Positions 32,616-45,019 of a stretch of DNA of 64,000 bases are shown in pieces (position 1 is the stretch's first letter; each line of letters starts with the position of its first letter). Under the pieces are notes generated by a model. That model ran no database searches. It saw nothing but the letters and a program-made list of their open reading frames with translations, and had not been told where the DNA came from. Position numbers and translations under genes: made by a program. The stretch is from Heterobasidion occidentale (lineage: Eukaryota > Basidiomycota > Agaricomycetes > Russulales > Bondarzewiaceae): contig JBCAQO010000015.1 of NCBI GenBank assembly GCA_039111635.1, positions 310,001 to 374,000 of the forward strand. Reading direction: 5' to 3'.

Positions 32616-34427
32616 CGTCTACGTCTGTAATAACCTGCACACGCACATTTGATTCCCATATATGCACGCGCGCCAGGTACCCCGCGGCCTTGCACGCTGG
32701 ACGGGTTGGCGTGTCTGATATTGATAGTATGCGAACTTATCGCGCGCGTCGTGTGAGCCTGTAATATGCTCCTGCGTGCTCTCTGTCTGCTCTTCTGCTC
32801 TTCGCTTGTGGATGCGCGCGCGTGCCTCGCCTACCGCTCGCTGACGGACGTCCGCAAGCCCGATGGCGACGCGATGGCGATCGCGGGCCCGGGCTCGCGT
32901 GGACGCTGCATCTGTGATTATCTGCGTGTTCACTTATTCGCTCGTTCTTGCGCAGATCCACGCGCCGGTGCGTGCACGCGTGTATGCGCGCGAATGTTGG
33001 GCCTTCGCGATTTGATCGCCGGGCGAAGGCGAAGGTCACGTCCCTCACTCGTCCCTCCCCCTTCATCTTTTCTCCGCTCTCTCCGTACGGACGCACACTT
33101 CTCCACGCACGCTGCACGATGCCCAGCGTCCACCCGTGGGTGGGTATGCGCTCGAAGCCCGTGCGCGAAGGTGTCGAAGCGCGGCGTCTCCAGGGCCGCT
33201 CGTCGAGAGTCAAGTTCATCTTGATGCCCGTTTTTGGAAAGAACGATGTCACGGACTTGGTTCAGAGGTAAGGTTGGTCGAGGAGGGGGACGCAAGGATC
33301 GAGTGAGCACGGAGAGACGATGGTCTTGACTCTTCTTATGCACGACGTTATTTTGATCGACTCAGCTTGACAATGACACGTTTTTGCGACAGCGGTTTAG
33401 TTAACAATACTTGATGTATGGCTATCGTTCCCTCTGAGAAGGACGGAGCCGACGTAAATCGAGTTTGCTTCGTGCCCTATAATACATCTCATCGTATTTC
33501 ATCGACGGCTGCCCGCTTCCTCCTTTATCGACCCAAGCCCAAGGGCACCCACCCTGTCGACTCTCGTGTCATAAACCACCTGCGTGACCTGAGCATCCTC
33601 CTTCGTGGTCTCGACCACCTCCTCCGTGGCGACTCGCATTCGCCCGCGGCAGCGCTCCGGCCTTCCCTCGTGCTCTCGTCCGTCTTTCCTCGCCTTCCAA
33701 GATCTCATCAACATCGCCCACCCCGTCGATCTCGATGTACGAAGCGCACGCCAGGCGACCGGCGACAACACGTCCGGCAACGCCGCACCATCAGCTTCCG
33801 GAGCGGCCACGGGCTGGGCCGCGTCCTCATTTGCCCTCGTCGTCGTCCGTGCGCGTGGGTGCGCGTCCGTGCGGCGTACATCTAGATGGCTATCGCCCGT
33901 CGACCATCGCCCGAAGATCTTCCTATTTCTCCTAAGTTCCGACGCGCGTTCGATGGCGCCTTCGCCCTCGTCTTCGCGGACGTCTATGTGCAGAGCTCGC
34001 GTTCTCGCGGGAACGCTGGCGCGGGCCAGCGTTAAAGGAGATAGAAGCGGCCAGATCTCCAAACTCAACCAAGCGGACGACGTACGTCGTCGACGTGCTC
34101 TGTTGGGGAGCTGATCAGACCGGGCCTCGCCGTTCCGATTGGGCCTCGCTGCCTCATCCAGACCGCCTTATTCATGGCGATCTCATTCATTGGTCGCGCT
34201 GATGGTATATCGAGATCTCGCGCGGACGCGCTCGCATCGTGAGAACGCACGCTTCGCCTCTTGCTCAAACGGGTCCACGACGATCGCGAGATGTACAATA
34301 GACGTGTGCGTGACGTCGTGGAGATAGTAAGTGCGTGGAGAACATTAGTGAGGACATTACACTTGGTTCATGAGACAGATTCGTCAAAAAATCCTGGTGA
34401 GAGCCTCCGCTACGGTCCAGGACGAAC

Positions 34428-36485
34428 CTACTTGGCGGCAAACTTCGATTTTTCCCTCAGTCGCCCACCTATCCTGTGGAATATGAATCTGTCCAGGCTA
34501 CTGATAAGCTTACACGGGCAATGACGAGAAGAAGGAAAATGGCTTACGGGAGCGGTGCCATGAGGGTCGTCAGGCCGGCCAAGAGCGCGGTCGCACCCAC
34601 TGTCCCGAGACGGGCGTACATCGCGTTCGCAAATAGCGGGAATCCCGCGGCGAACGAGCTGCGCATCGCGCTATTGCTCGCCATCGCGGACGCGGCGATC
34701 GGACGGTAGGCGACCACCAGGTACGTGAACGTGGACGTGAAGACAAAGTACGTGCCGGTGCCGAATGGGATCGAGGCGACGAGGGGCACCATCCAGTGCA
34801 CGCTCCGGTAAGTCGTGAAGGCGAGCCAGAAGAGCCCGATGGGGACGAGGATGCCGCCGACTTGTCCCATTCGCAGGCGGAATTCAGGGGGAGGGTCACC
34901 GTGCGCGGACTTGTACTCGCGGAATTTCCTATGGCCAGGGGGCGTTAGAGGGTGTCTGTGCGGAGGGGGCACTAAAGTTGAAGCACCTGTTCCAGTACGG
35001 CTGTGTAGACAACCCTATGATCATGCCCAGGCCGATACCGAGGAATGTCAGCCCGGTCATCTGAGCATTGAAGCCATGGCCTCGTTCGAATATGATTGGG
35101 AAGGCTTGGAAGGCCAGATACAAAATTCCCAGGATGAGTGCTGTCCTGACGACCGAGCATATCATATGAGCTATGACAGAGAGGGGGAACAAGATATAAG
35201 GAGATGTACCACAGATTGAGCAGGAGTGCCATCCGATCGAGCAGGACCAGTTCTGACAGAGCAGCAAAGATGCATCAGCATTGAACCTGATAAACGTTCC
35301 ACTGCGTCGGAAAGCTTACCAAACGGCTTGTAACAGCTGATCACCAGAGCCTGTATTAGGCTTTTATTCGTCCTTTCTATAGGCGCATAATATTTGGGTT
35401 CTCCAGTTTCCTTCCGCACTCTATCGTCGCGTCCGTCAGGTTCCTTCCAGGAATAAACAAGAGAAGGCCAGACCTCTGTGCTTTCTGCTTCAAGATCACG
35501 GGTATGTACGTCTCCGGAATCAACTAATAATATGTGTGAATGCTGGGACCACATATCGGAACGCGAGGACTTACCAGAATGAGCCCGATTGTCTGTATGA
35601 ATATCCAGATGATGATGATGTAGTAGGTCCATCGCCAATCCAGGTGTTGATTGACAAATCTGAAAACGTATCGTTATCAAGGGTGGGGTAAGGGGATAAT
35701 ATGATTGATCTTACCCACTAAACAGTGGCCCGAGCTCGGGCCAAGAAACGGCGAGATGGTGTAGATGGCCATCGGTCTGATGAAATGCTGATGAATAATC
35801 CATTCGATTAGTGGACGCGGAAACTCACGTCGCAACTTTCGAGTTCGGAAACATGTCGCTGACACTTCCGCCGGCGACACTGAGGAACGCCGCCCCGCAG
35901 TACCCGGTGACAAATCGAAAGATCAGGTATACGGCTGGATAGAAACAAAGTCCGTTGGGCAGCAGACGAGAACATGGAGAGTAAGACGAACCGATATTGG
36001 GTGCGAAGGCTACCGGCCACGAGAATACAAAGAACATGATAAAAGATATCCGATATATGACGTTCCTTCCATATACCTCAGACAAAGGCCCGACAAGCAA
36101 GGGACCCACACCGAGACCCATGACAAACAGGCTGATGGCCAGTACCGTAACCTCCTTGCTAACATGGAACTCGCGCGCTACGCCAGCTTCCGTAAACGCA
36201 GCCTGGAGGCGCGGAATTGTATTGCATGAGAACGTGTCGCGGAGCAGGGTGGATGTATCATACCGCTGATGAGGTGCATGTGACGCACACAGACGCGCAA
36301 CTGATGGTCACGACAGCGAGCCATCGCCTGAGCAGAGGCAGCTGCTGGGGATCGTCCTCGGGGCCCAGGGTCACTTCGTACTCTGTCGACAACTCGACGT
36401 CGGTCGGCGGGTCGACCTTCTCGTCCTCCTTCTCGGCCGCCATCGTGTGCGTCCGTGAGAGCTCTTGCGACGTGTGGGTGGACAT
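34428..36485 (-). CDS. MFS transporter, DHA1 drug/polyamine type
   Basis: ATG 36485 (MSTHTSQELSRTHTMAAEKE) leads into an acidic N-terminus and LLRRWLAVVTISCASVCVTC (TM1). Next come AGVAREFHVSKEVTVLAISL, FVMGLGVGPLLVGPLSEVYG with RN (MFS motif A variant), FIMFFVFSWPVAFAPNI, YLIFRFVTGYCGAAFLSVAG, GSVSDMF, MAIYTISPFLGP and WRWTYYIIIIWIFIQTIGLI. The central loop has RKETGEPKYYAPIERTNKSL. The second half has GFNAQMTGLTFLGIGLGMII, MGQVGGILVPIGLFWLAFTT, GTGTYFVFTSTFTYLVVAY and RSSFAAGFPLFANAMYARLG. The end after the last intron is GGRLREKSKFAAK, stop 34428. The motifs are those of fungal Flr1/Tpo1-like proton antiporters. Looks intact, with many short introns. Confidence 0.85.
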
Positions 36486-36559
36486 TATGCCTCGGATGCT
36501 CGACCTTTGGAGGCGATGGTCGAGGACGAGGCAATTTGGGAGCATATTACTTATAGACC

Positions 36560-37310
36560 TCGGAAGACGACCTTCGATCGTGAGTCAAAGGAGGGATTTT
36601 GAGCCCAGGCAAATTCCGTTCTACCGCCGGCACGGCAGCCGAGCCATGTGGCGCTGCTCCGTCATTGGACGGCCCTCCGTGGTCCTCCTGGCGACGTGTC
36701 GGGCTGCCGTCGTGGGCGGCTGTATGTACTTCAAACAGGAGACGAGCTCGAGCTCGATGAGCGTCAAGATACAAAGTTCTCCATCGAGGGACCTAGCCGT
36801 GGCGCTTCTTGACTGAGAAAAAAAAACATACCACATGAAACCCACATTCGCGAAACAGATCAGAACATATAGTGATTGAAGGCACTGTCTGGTGTGGACG
36901 ACCTGCGTGAACGGAGTAGGATACGCCGACAGCACGCAAGCAAACTAAGAAGCCAACGGCCTGATGGTATATATATGTACGTACGCTAGTCCACGCGAAA
37001 GCGATGTGACACGCCGTGGAGAATACGCGGCAAAGGCAAAGATACATAGCGTATAAATCTGCACACAACAATATCCTTCCCATCCATAGATACCATGCAC
37101 CCCCTCCACACCGCTATCGAAACACGCAACAGGAAACCACACCTGGGTATAGAAGTACCGCTTTACAACGAGCATAAGGATGACAAGAAAGCCGACGCGC
37201 TTAACGAGCGATGATAAGGGCACATTTTGAAGGGCGCAGTTCGGGAAACTAGAAAACAAAGACAATGGCGGGGAATAAAAACATGGTCAACGTTCAACGA
37301 ACGATTGGTG
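36560..37310 (-). pseudogene. Possible membrane-protein relic
   Basis: Hydrophobic exon-like pieces follow each other on the minus strand: FPELRPSKCALI near 37255, YAMYLCLCRVFSTACHIAFA near 37030, AVGFLVCLRAVGVSYSVHA near 36940, LQSLYVLICFANVGFMW near 36870 and LDGELCILTLIELELVSCLK near 36780, then a basic tail. GT and AG signals flank several. The order resembles an Agaricomycete seven-helix protein of the DUF6533 type, but the first helices are missing. The upstream gene ends at 37395, so there is little room for them. A truncated gene or relic is the best guess. Confidence 0.3.
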
Positions 37311-37394
37311 GGCATAGGCGGCGCGTAGCGAAATCTGCAAGGGCCGAAATAAGGTCAGACGCGTCCGCGGGGACGAAAACGTGAAATTACCGGA

Positions 37395-39346
37395 TCATAA
37401 AGCCTCCACGAAAAAGCTGCTGACTCTCTTCGAAGCCAAGAAAGCCGGGATATTCTCCCCGTGTTCCCTGAAGCAGTCAAGAGGAACCAGCCCTTTAGGC
37501 CCCCTCTCCCCCTTCCGCACTTGTGCCCACCCATCATCGAACGCTTGCAAGACAAGCACCTCTTCGCCCACTTCCACCTCCAGCTCGTCAACGAGGGTAG
37601 GAGCGAAAGGCCGGAAGATCTTGTGCGGGATGCCGGGTACGATGTCAGAAATCGGGGAGGGGTCTGTGTCGACGCTTGCGCTGTCAGCGAAAGGGTTTTG
37701 AGCGGAGCTGAGAGAAGGAGGATGCGAAGATCGGGGCGCCGTGGCGGCGATCGAGACACGCGAGATGTTGAAAGATGAATGGTCACCGAACGGGTCTTGC
37801 ATGTCCTGTAAAGATTGTCGTAACAGCCCTGGGGGTTTGGGGAAAGCAAAGGATTCGCTCGGAGAGAAGGGCCGCACGGACATCGGCGTCGTTGGGATTT
37901 CTACGCCGATGAGATTGGTCTGGTTTCGCGCGATGACGGCGGGAGCTGGAATAGACAAGTATTGCGACTCCGGATCTTCGCCCGAGTTCGTGCTAGAGGA
38001 AGACATGGTGCTTGCAACGGTGAACACGGACGCCCGATGATGACCGTCCATATCTCTAGTAGAGGTGGTGTATGTCGGAGACACCATGACTGCGACCGGA
38101 GCGTATTGTGCCATGGGTGAAACGACTCGTTCCGAGCTCGTGAATAAGGGTGCGGCGGGTGGAGAGCTAGGCACCGCACTATCTGGTGGAGAGTTGAAAG
38201 AAAATCGCTGTTCGAAAGGAGTTCCAAAGCTGCTGCGCGCAGATATACGCGTGGCGGCGCGAGTCGATTCGACGGGCTGGCGACCAGCAAACCACTGAGA
38301 CCTCCTCTGCGCGCGGCGAGCTTTAGAACGTCGGCGTAGAAGACAGAAGACAACGAGGACGGTGAGGAGTAGGACGCCTACGATGATTCCTGCAAGGGTG
38401 CCCGCAGATAAATGGGAGCCGCTAGAAGCGGCCCCAGCTGCATTGGACGTGGTCGGGTCCGACGGGTTGGTGGACGTAGAGCCGCCGTTGCTACCGTTGC
38501 TGCCGGTGTTGCCCAAGTTCGAAGGAGCGGCCGCGTACCCAGAGAGCTAGCCGCAGTTTGTGTGGCCCCAACAACGGTCGGGCTCGGGCTGCTGACCGCA
38601 GGAGCAGCGGCAAAATTCTCGACTTGGGGTGTCACGGTCTGGATAGCGCCGTTGGTTGCACTGCCAACCGCGGCGTTGCCAGAAGCGATCGAGGCGTCCG
38701 TACCACTCACGGGAGATGCAGAACCAGTAATTAAGGAGGCCGAGGGTGCGCTACTGCCAGTTGCAGAGCCGCCAGGCAGCGCAACAGAACCTGATCCTAT
38801 CGACGAAGAACTGGCGGCAACGCCGGTCGTGGCGTGCTCGGCACTCGAACCACTGGAAGAGTCGTTGTTGCTGTTCCCACCGTTACTGGAACCTGATCCG
38901 GATGATCCTGAGTCTCCCGAGCCTGACGAGCCGCTGTTCCCGCTACCGCCGCTGCCCGAGCTGCTCCCGCCTGCGCCTGAATCACCGCTTCCACTCGAAC
39001 TGCCGCCACTATCTCCACTGCCCGAGCTACTCCCGCTTCCGCCAGAATTACCACTCCCACCGGAGCTGCCGCCACTGCCTCCACTGTTACCACCAGATGG
39101 CGACGATGCCGTCGTCGTCGCCGCAGGAGCGGTAGTAGTCTTTGTATGAACAGGAAATAAATCACCAATGAGAGCGGTGACAAGAGGGTTTATAATGGGA
39201 ATGGAGATAGAGGGCAGGTTGATGCTGATGGGGAGGCCAAGGAGTGAAGGGTCTCGTTCTTGGAGCGAGGCGACGGCGTGGCGTCTGTGATGCCTGTTCA
39301 ACGAAGAACCGTGCATGGTGTCAACGTCTGCCTGCTGCGATGACAT
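37395..39346 (-). CDS. Ser/Gly-rich single-pass membrane protein with C-terminal SH3 domain
   Basis: The likely start, ATG 39346 (MSSQQADVDTMHGSSLNRHH), has no strong signal peptide. A hydrophobic patch GLPISINLPSISIPIINPLV precedes a 130-residue Gly/Ser/Asp repeat and a Ser/Ala/Val-rich mucin-like stalk. A 50-nt intron 38547-38596 links ENFAAAPA to LSGYAAAPSNLGNTG. The TM helix is LAGIIVGVLLLTVLVVFCLL followed by RRRSKARRAQRR, so the C-terminus is cytosolic. A Ser/Pro linker leads to SH3: FRPFAPTLVDELEVEVGEEV, LVLQAFDDGWAQVRKGERGP, GLVPLDCF. It ends SSFFVEAL at 37395. A glycosylated stalk, TM and SH3 recall yeast Fus1. A role in polarity, fusion or wall sensing is inference. Confidence 0.85.
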
Positions 39347-42300
39347 GCAGGCCGTTGTGGAGAAAAATGAGTGTGGATTGAAAGGAGCGAACGGCACGCG
39401 TGGCGCCTGTGAGAGAAACTAGAAGGACGTGGGGACCATGGAGTGTCCACGCAAGATAAGACGCTGGTCGACGCGGTCGCAATAAATGTATTCCGCCGTA
39501 TGTCCTCGCCCTCCCTTTTTGGGTTCCCCCGTCGTCGCCCGTCGCCCGCATGCCCGGCTTCCGACCTCGACCCGCTCCATCACGCTCGCTCAAACAAGGC
39601 CCTCCACACCCACCACGGAGATCCACACAGGCCATCCGTCGTTCCTCATTCGCGACGTCTACCGTTCTCCAAGCCTTCTGCACGTCGAGCGCTGCGAGTG
39701 TCTCTCCTTCTTCCATCTTTTGTCATATCCTGGGAAACGGCCATGCGCCGTGCCTCGTGTCTTCTGGAATTCTGACCATGCGTGAAATCTTACAGGAAAG
39801 TCTTCATGCTTTTTCGGAGTGGCGATTGCCCGCTTAAACAGGCGTCGGCCCTTCCGCATTCTCTGCCTTTTTCATAAATAAAAAAGGCATATCCATTTTT
39901 CACTGTCGCCACAACGCCAACACTGATCTCCCTTAATGCTGTCCATCATAGAATCCACGAGCCCCCGATATCGAAAGGCTTCTTTCATCAGTGATGGGGT
40001 CATCCCTAGAGCCGTAATCAGCGTACATCATTCTGATTGACGTCGATGAAGTCCAAAGCTCGGTACGACTTCGTACATCTTTGCAGAGTTTCCGTGATGA
40101 ATCCTGCTTGGTAGAGGTCAGCCAATCCTGCTTATCACTTTGATTTCGTCGAGCTTCATTACGTCCACAGGCGTGAATCCTCATCTTCACTTGCGAGTCT
40201 AGTCCGAGACTCCCAGCCGCGCGACGGTAGAATCCGCGTTTATGATGCGTGATGTCGCCTCGAACCTCGGATATGTGTAACCTGACACGGTGATGGATCC
40301 CTCCTACTTATCAGGACGAGTATCAACACGATTCGGTAAGTGTCTGTCAGCGGTGCGTACGGAAATCTTCACTGTCTGCGTTGTCTCAAAGGCGACTAGC
40401 ACCTGCGCGACTTGGCGATCCCGCCTTGACCTGCGCTGTCTCGAAGGTGACTGGCGGCACCTAGCGGCACCTCCACCGTGCGATTCTACTTTGGCCTACG
40501 CAATTGCCTTCGATGGGGTTCTCTGCTTCGGGGGGTTCGACTTGGCCACTAAGTACACGCTAACCTCATCGGTATCCGCCCGCCTTCGGGATGTCGATCT
40601 CCTTTGCATGTGCAATTGATGGTCCCACTGACCGCTTGCCTTCACGAGTGGTTCTCAGAAGTTCAAATCGCTGGAATCAATCGTTGTAATACGAGCGGGG
40701 GCCGACATCCCCTTGAAAGCCGGTGTTCTCTCCCGAGAAATTCACCGGTCAACTCCTTTACCCCTTGTTCAATGTCCAATCTCTGCAACTCGACATCTGA
40801 CGCGGTGGGAGACCTGTGCATGTCCGCGGAAAGAACGAAACCAGGTCGACCTTCTCGGGATGATAAGGTATATATCTAGGCTTCGAAAATTCTGCAAGCT
40901 CTGAAGATGCATCATTTCATCTCCGCCTTATTCACTCCCATTCGCTCAACATTTCTCCTTTCAATTGTACCTCTTCCAGTGCTTTCGTCTATAAGTATTC
41001 AGGGAGATTTCTCGACTGGGCGCAGCACATCATCCCTCCTTCCTTATGCGTCTTTGATCTTTTCTTCTCATAACTTTCTCAGGTCAAATGAATGAACCCG
41101 CCGAACTGGAGCGGCGTTTGGTCTCAGCCGCATCTCCAGGACGCCGATTCACGTCATGTCCATCGGATGCATGGCCGTTCGACGAATCCTCACACGCACG
41201 AGCACCGATATGCGGTATCGTCCATATCACTGGAGGCAAAGAAGGCTTTCGAGACGTTTGTGGGAGGAGCTTGCCAGGCACCTCCGCGAGATCGAATAAC
41301 CACTCGCATGATCGGGAGCAGACATCGCCAAAATATATCTGTCGAGAGGGATTTAGGAAGGATCTTCGCTGACGCACTGCGCATTCGCGTTTTATCAGTA
41401 TGTATCTTACTTCTGTAACATTGGTCGGCAAGATCACTCAACATCGAAGTCCTCACGGCGGTGTCGACATATATATATCTGAACACACTCCAAGTTTTTC
41501 CAGTGCTGCATGACATGATATGACATGCGAGCTTGAACTATGAACCCTCGCTGGTAGGAGATATGCCGAACGTAGCCTTATCTCCATCTTTTCCAGTGGC
41601 TCTCGGCGAAAGGGAATGTGGATGAAGAGCCACTCGAAGCGAGGAGCGCCGAAACTCCGTAGGAGCCTCGTATTCCTGTCAAGTCTGACGCCGTGGGGGC
41701 ACGGTGTTGGAGACGATCTCGCACTTTTAGCCTTCATCTTGATTGCTTTGTTCTAGGGCGCAACGACACGAGCAAAGATCGATGGGTTTTGGCCGATGCA
41801 TTGTCGAAAAGAGAACTGTCAACGCCGTGTGTACTTCATGCCGCTGATCAATCGGAAGAACGACGGAAAGCAAGTCAATTGAGATAATGATAAGAGGTAA
41901 TGAGGGACCCACAAGTGCATAAGCCACTGCGCCGCGTGTCCATCTTGAATTGATAAAGAAGAGTGGACTCTCACTTTGTCGCTGACTCTCCGTCGAGGCT
42001 GCTTTTAGAACAGATTACTGAGAGGTCCCTACACGTCAAACGTTCCAAGGGCTCCATCACCCCATGTCGGCGAACGTGAAGCCGCGTTCGGCCACGTTCC
42101 TTCTTTCACCTTTTACTCATGAGGCGCTATGCGGTCCGACCCCATTTTCTGTATGGAAGGAGGGGACGCCTGCGACTTTCACATGAAGGGAAGTATGGAC
42201 GCTGCTTGCTCGAAATGGCAAGCTTCGCGAAGTTGCACTGCTTTCGGTCAAGTCGCCGACAACCGCGGCAACGCAAGGCACCTGCACATCCACCGTTGTA

Positions 42301-43433
42301 TGCCTTGGCAGCGTGTTGAGTCGACGTCGTTTTATCTCTCGGATTTCGAAAAATCAGCACAAGAAACATAAAAACAGAGTACGAGGACTACCAGGCGATG
42401 AGTCGACGAGTAAGTGAGCCACTACCACTCCTCTACAGCGCCATCGTGTGACGTCTCACTTGGTCTTCTACTCGCATCACCTTGGAGGAGTGTCTCAGAT
42501 GGAGACGTAAGGACGAAAATTTCCTAAGAAGGAAAACGAGCGGTTTTGCAGGACGCTTTCACCGCCTGTTCGTCTCGAAAGGAAAAAGAAGACTGGCGCC
42601 GTGGCGCCTTGCTTGTTATCTTTGTCGCGAGCGACTGATCGCGAACCCTTCGACGCTCCACGAGCGGCATTTCACAAGGCATGCATGAAGCGTAAGTACT
42701 GCGTAAGTGCGCTTCAAGAACGTGCCTTGTCTCACCTTTGTTGCGTTTTGACATGTACAGTCCTGCGAATGAAAATCAAAGGGTAACCGCGTATGTCTGA
42801 TTGAGGCGGTACGACACGACCACAATATTCGATCGTTGTAACAAAAAACCCGATCGACTCTTGATCAGGGCGGAGATATGGTTGCGAGAAGATACGATGG
42901 CGCTGCAGCTGTCATCCCATGCAGTATGAATTCCATAACAAGAAACTCACGCATACACTGGCTTTATCGCAGCGCGAAGAGGCGCTCCACAGCGACGCCT
43001 GAGCGATGTACGGCATTTCCTCAGGAGCCCCAAAACCCACTGGCTCACGGAATCACCGCTTTTTGTCTGGCGCTCCGCACGGACACATCAAGCAGGCGCC
43101 ATGACTGTGCTAACGGAGATGCCGATCGTCAATTGGACGATTGAGCTCCTCCCTTTCCTTTCATTCCTTTCCAAATGTTTGGGACCCTTGACGTCATGGC
43201 GCCCCTCTTCGCACTTGCCTTTTTGGACCTCCTGCGCCAGTTATCCTCGACGGATCCTTTGTTCAGGGCGGTTGCGACTGATCAGTGACAGTTGCTCGAC
43301 AAACCGTATATAAGGCCAAGCGCAGTTACAGTATGCTCCTCACCCAGGCAAACAGCTTTTTACCGCCTCTTCACCCTCTGAATCTCATCGTACCCTCCAC
43401 ACCTATCATCTTAGTACACCCTCAACGACCATC
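39347..43433. other. Gene-poor 4-kb stretch
   Basis: Only short ORFs. A forward ORF from 41092 (MNPPNWSGVWSQPHLQDADS, 108 codons) follows a pyrimidine-rich leader-like stretch at 40910-41085 and includes KKAFETFVGGACQAPPRDRI. I recognise nothing in it and could not extend it. The other ORFs lack coding character. The stretch could hold gene relics. Confidence 0.35.
43307..43315 (+). promoter_or_regulatory. TATA box upstream of the HAD phosphatase gene
   Basis: TATATAAGG lies 119 bp before the ATG at 43434, with a C/T-rich leader between them, a normal layout for a strongly expressed fungal gene. Confidence 0.55.
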
Positions 43434-44627
43434 ATGTCTGCACAAACATTTTACGCCGACGCCGTCCTCTTTGACATGGTGTGTGATTTTCTGGACCTAC
43501 TGCTCGCTTCGCGCTAACTCTCCTAGTGTGTTGACAGGACGGAACACTCACCGACTCGATTTCCGCCGTCGAAGCGGCTTGGGGCAAGGTCGCAAAAGAT
43601 ATCGGGCAGGACCCGGCCTACGTGATCGCCGCCACCCACGGCAAGCGCGCCGTTGACAACCTCGCGCAATTCAAGCCCCATATCAAGACGCACGAGATGG
43701 ACGATGCTGTCCAGGACTTCGAGGAGACCATCCTTTACTACGCCGACGCCTATCATAGGCACGGTCCTGGCAGCCAAACTAACTCGCCCTGGACGAGAAC
43801 CCCCATGACGCCTTTGACACCTGCTTACTCGGGCTTCGCTACCCCCGAGCTGTCCATCTCGCCAGGCTCCTCTGCTACCCTCATCCCGCCCCGTTTCGCG
43901 CGCGCCGTCCATGACCGCGGCTCGTCGTCCCTCATTCGGTACATCGCTCGGCAACCTCCTCTCCATGTCCGTTATGTCCGACGCCGACATGCACGTGTTC
44001 GACGATCCGATCATGGAGGACGTCCACGAAGAGATGGTGCAACAGGAACGCGAGGGCGGACTCAGCGCCTCGAAGCCGAAACACCTCGAGGAGCACGAGT
44101 TCAAGGCATGGCAGATCGAGGCCGCCAGCGTCGATCGCTCAGTGCAGATCCTCCCTGGCGTCAAAAGGATGATCGAGTCTATCCCCGAGGGCCGGTATGC
44201 AGTCGCGACCTCCGGCGCAAAGACCTACGGTACGTTCTTCGTTTGCTATATCGAGTTTCTCCGTCCTCACCTCCTATTCTTAGCCTACGGCTGCATGACT
44301 CGCGTCGGCATCACCCCTCCGCCTGTCACTATCACAGCGGACGACAAGCGCCTCAAGGCCGGCAAGCCCGCGCCTGACCCCTTCCTCCTCGCCGCCAAAT
44401 GCCTCGGCTTTGACGCGAAGAAGTGTGTCGTCTTTGAGGATTCGCCTTCGGGCATTCGCGCGGGCGTTGCGTCAGGGGCGACCGTGATTGCCGTGTGCAC
44501 GAGTCACGAGCGCTTGAAAATCGAGAACTGCGGTGCACACTTCATCGTGGACAACATGGAGAAGGTGCATTGTGTTCCTCGCGAGGTCGACGGAAAACTG
44601 CAGCTGCAGTTCGTGATTGAGCCGTGA
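43434..44627 (+). CDS. HAD-superfamily phosphatase (glycerol-1-phosphatase/DOG type)
   Basis: ATG 43434 (MSAQTFYADAVLFDM). Intron 43479-43537 splits the catalytic motif, giving VLFDM-DGTLTDSISAVEAA (nucleophile Asp and second Asp). The cap domain has AATHGKRAVDNLAQFKPHI and EEHEFKAWQIEAASVDRSVQ. Motif II lies in YAVATSGAKTY, motif III Lys in LKAGKPAPDPFLLAAKCLGF, motif IV in VVFEDSPSGIRAGVASGATV. It ends LQLQFVIEP. Family members dephosphorylate glycerol-1-phosphate or 2-deoxyglucose-6-phosphate; substrate here is not proven. A Ser/Pro/Thr-rich insert of about 90 residues sits in the cap. Within it the frame changes in the run CGCGCGCGCC (43897-43906): one base too many separates PPRFARA from PSMTAARRPSFGTSLGN. 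The last intron is 44230-44283. Confidence 0.85.
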
Positions 44628-45019
44628 TTTCAGCTCGAGGCTTGTATTTTTAGCGCTGTCCTAGTATTGCCATGTTGTCCTTGTACGCGTTTGCCTTTCG
44701 CCTTTCTGTACTTTTGCAATATCACCCTAATTTCTAGAGAGAATTCCCTCGAGTTCGTGATCGGTTATAGTGAGCATGTGCAAATGCAAGCCAAGTCATA
44801 GTGTGGCTTAAGTGTGTTCTCTCTCGTTCATCGTTCCGATGGTCTGAGTCAAAACCACGTTATCCAGTTCTTACGGCGGTCTTTCTGGTTGTGTCCGAAA
44901 TCAGTCTCGTGGATGTAAGAAAAACAAGAAATCGGCTTCATATTCGGCTTCAGTAACAATAGCCGTCAGGACTGACGGTTCAATTTACATGTTTTCCTCC
45001 CATTCGATCCGATGCGGAG

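Larger units (their letters stand above)
28930..34427. other. GC-rich stretch without an identifiable gene
   Basis: 5.5 kb with many overlapping ORFs on both strands but none I can name. Exon-like pieces on the + strand include RAQSHRTLSNPSLLSDPATN near 29260, ITTALILGLAAASLRC at 29611-29658 and GHPIIWPPVAAASFLVFFVG near 32296. They are hydrophobic or Ser-rich but could not be joined into one frame with confidence. A divergent partner of the FYR gene may start near 29200. Long reverse ORFs (33499-34068) look like antisense shadows. Confidence 0.35.

Noticed and set aside
33499..34068. 189-codon reverse ORF, Arg/Ala/Glu-rich
   Set aside because: Typical GC-rich shadow; ORFs of similar length exist in the opposite frames and none has a motif.
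38540..38600. Apparent frameshift in the TM-SH3 gene
   Set aside because: A 50-nt GT-AG intron (38547-38596), phase 0 on both sides, explains the frame change.
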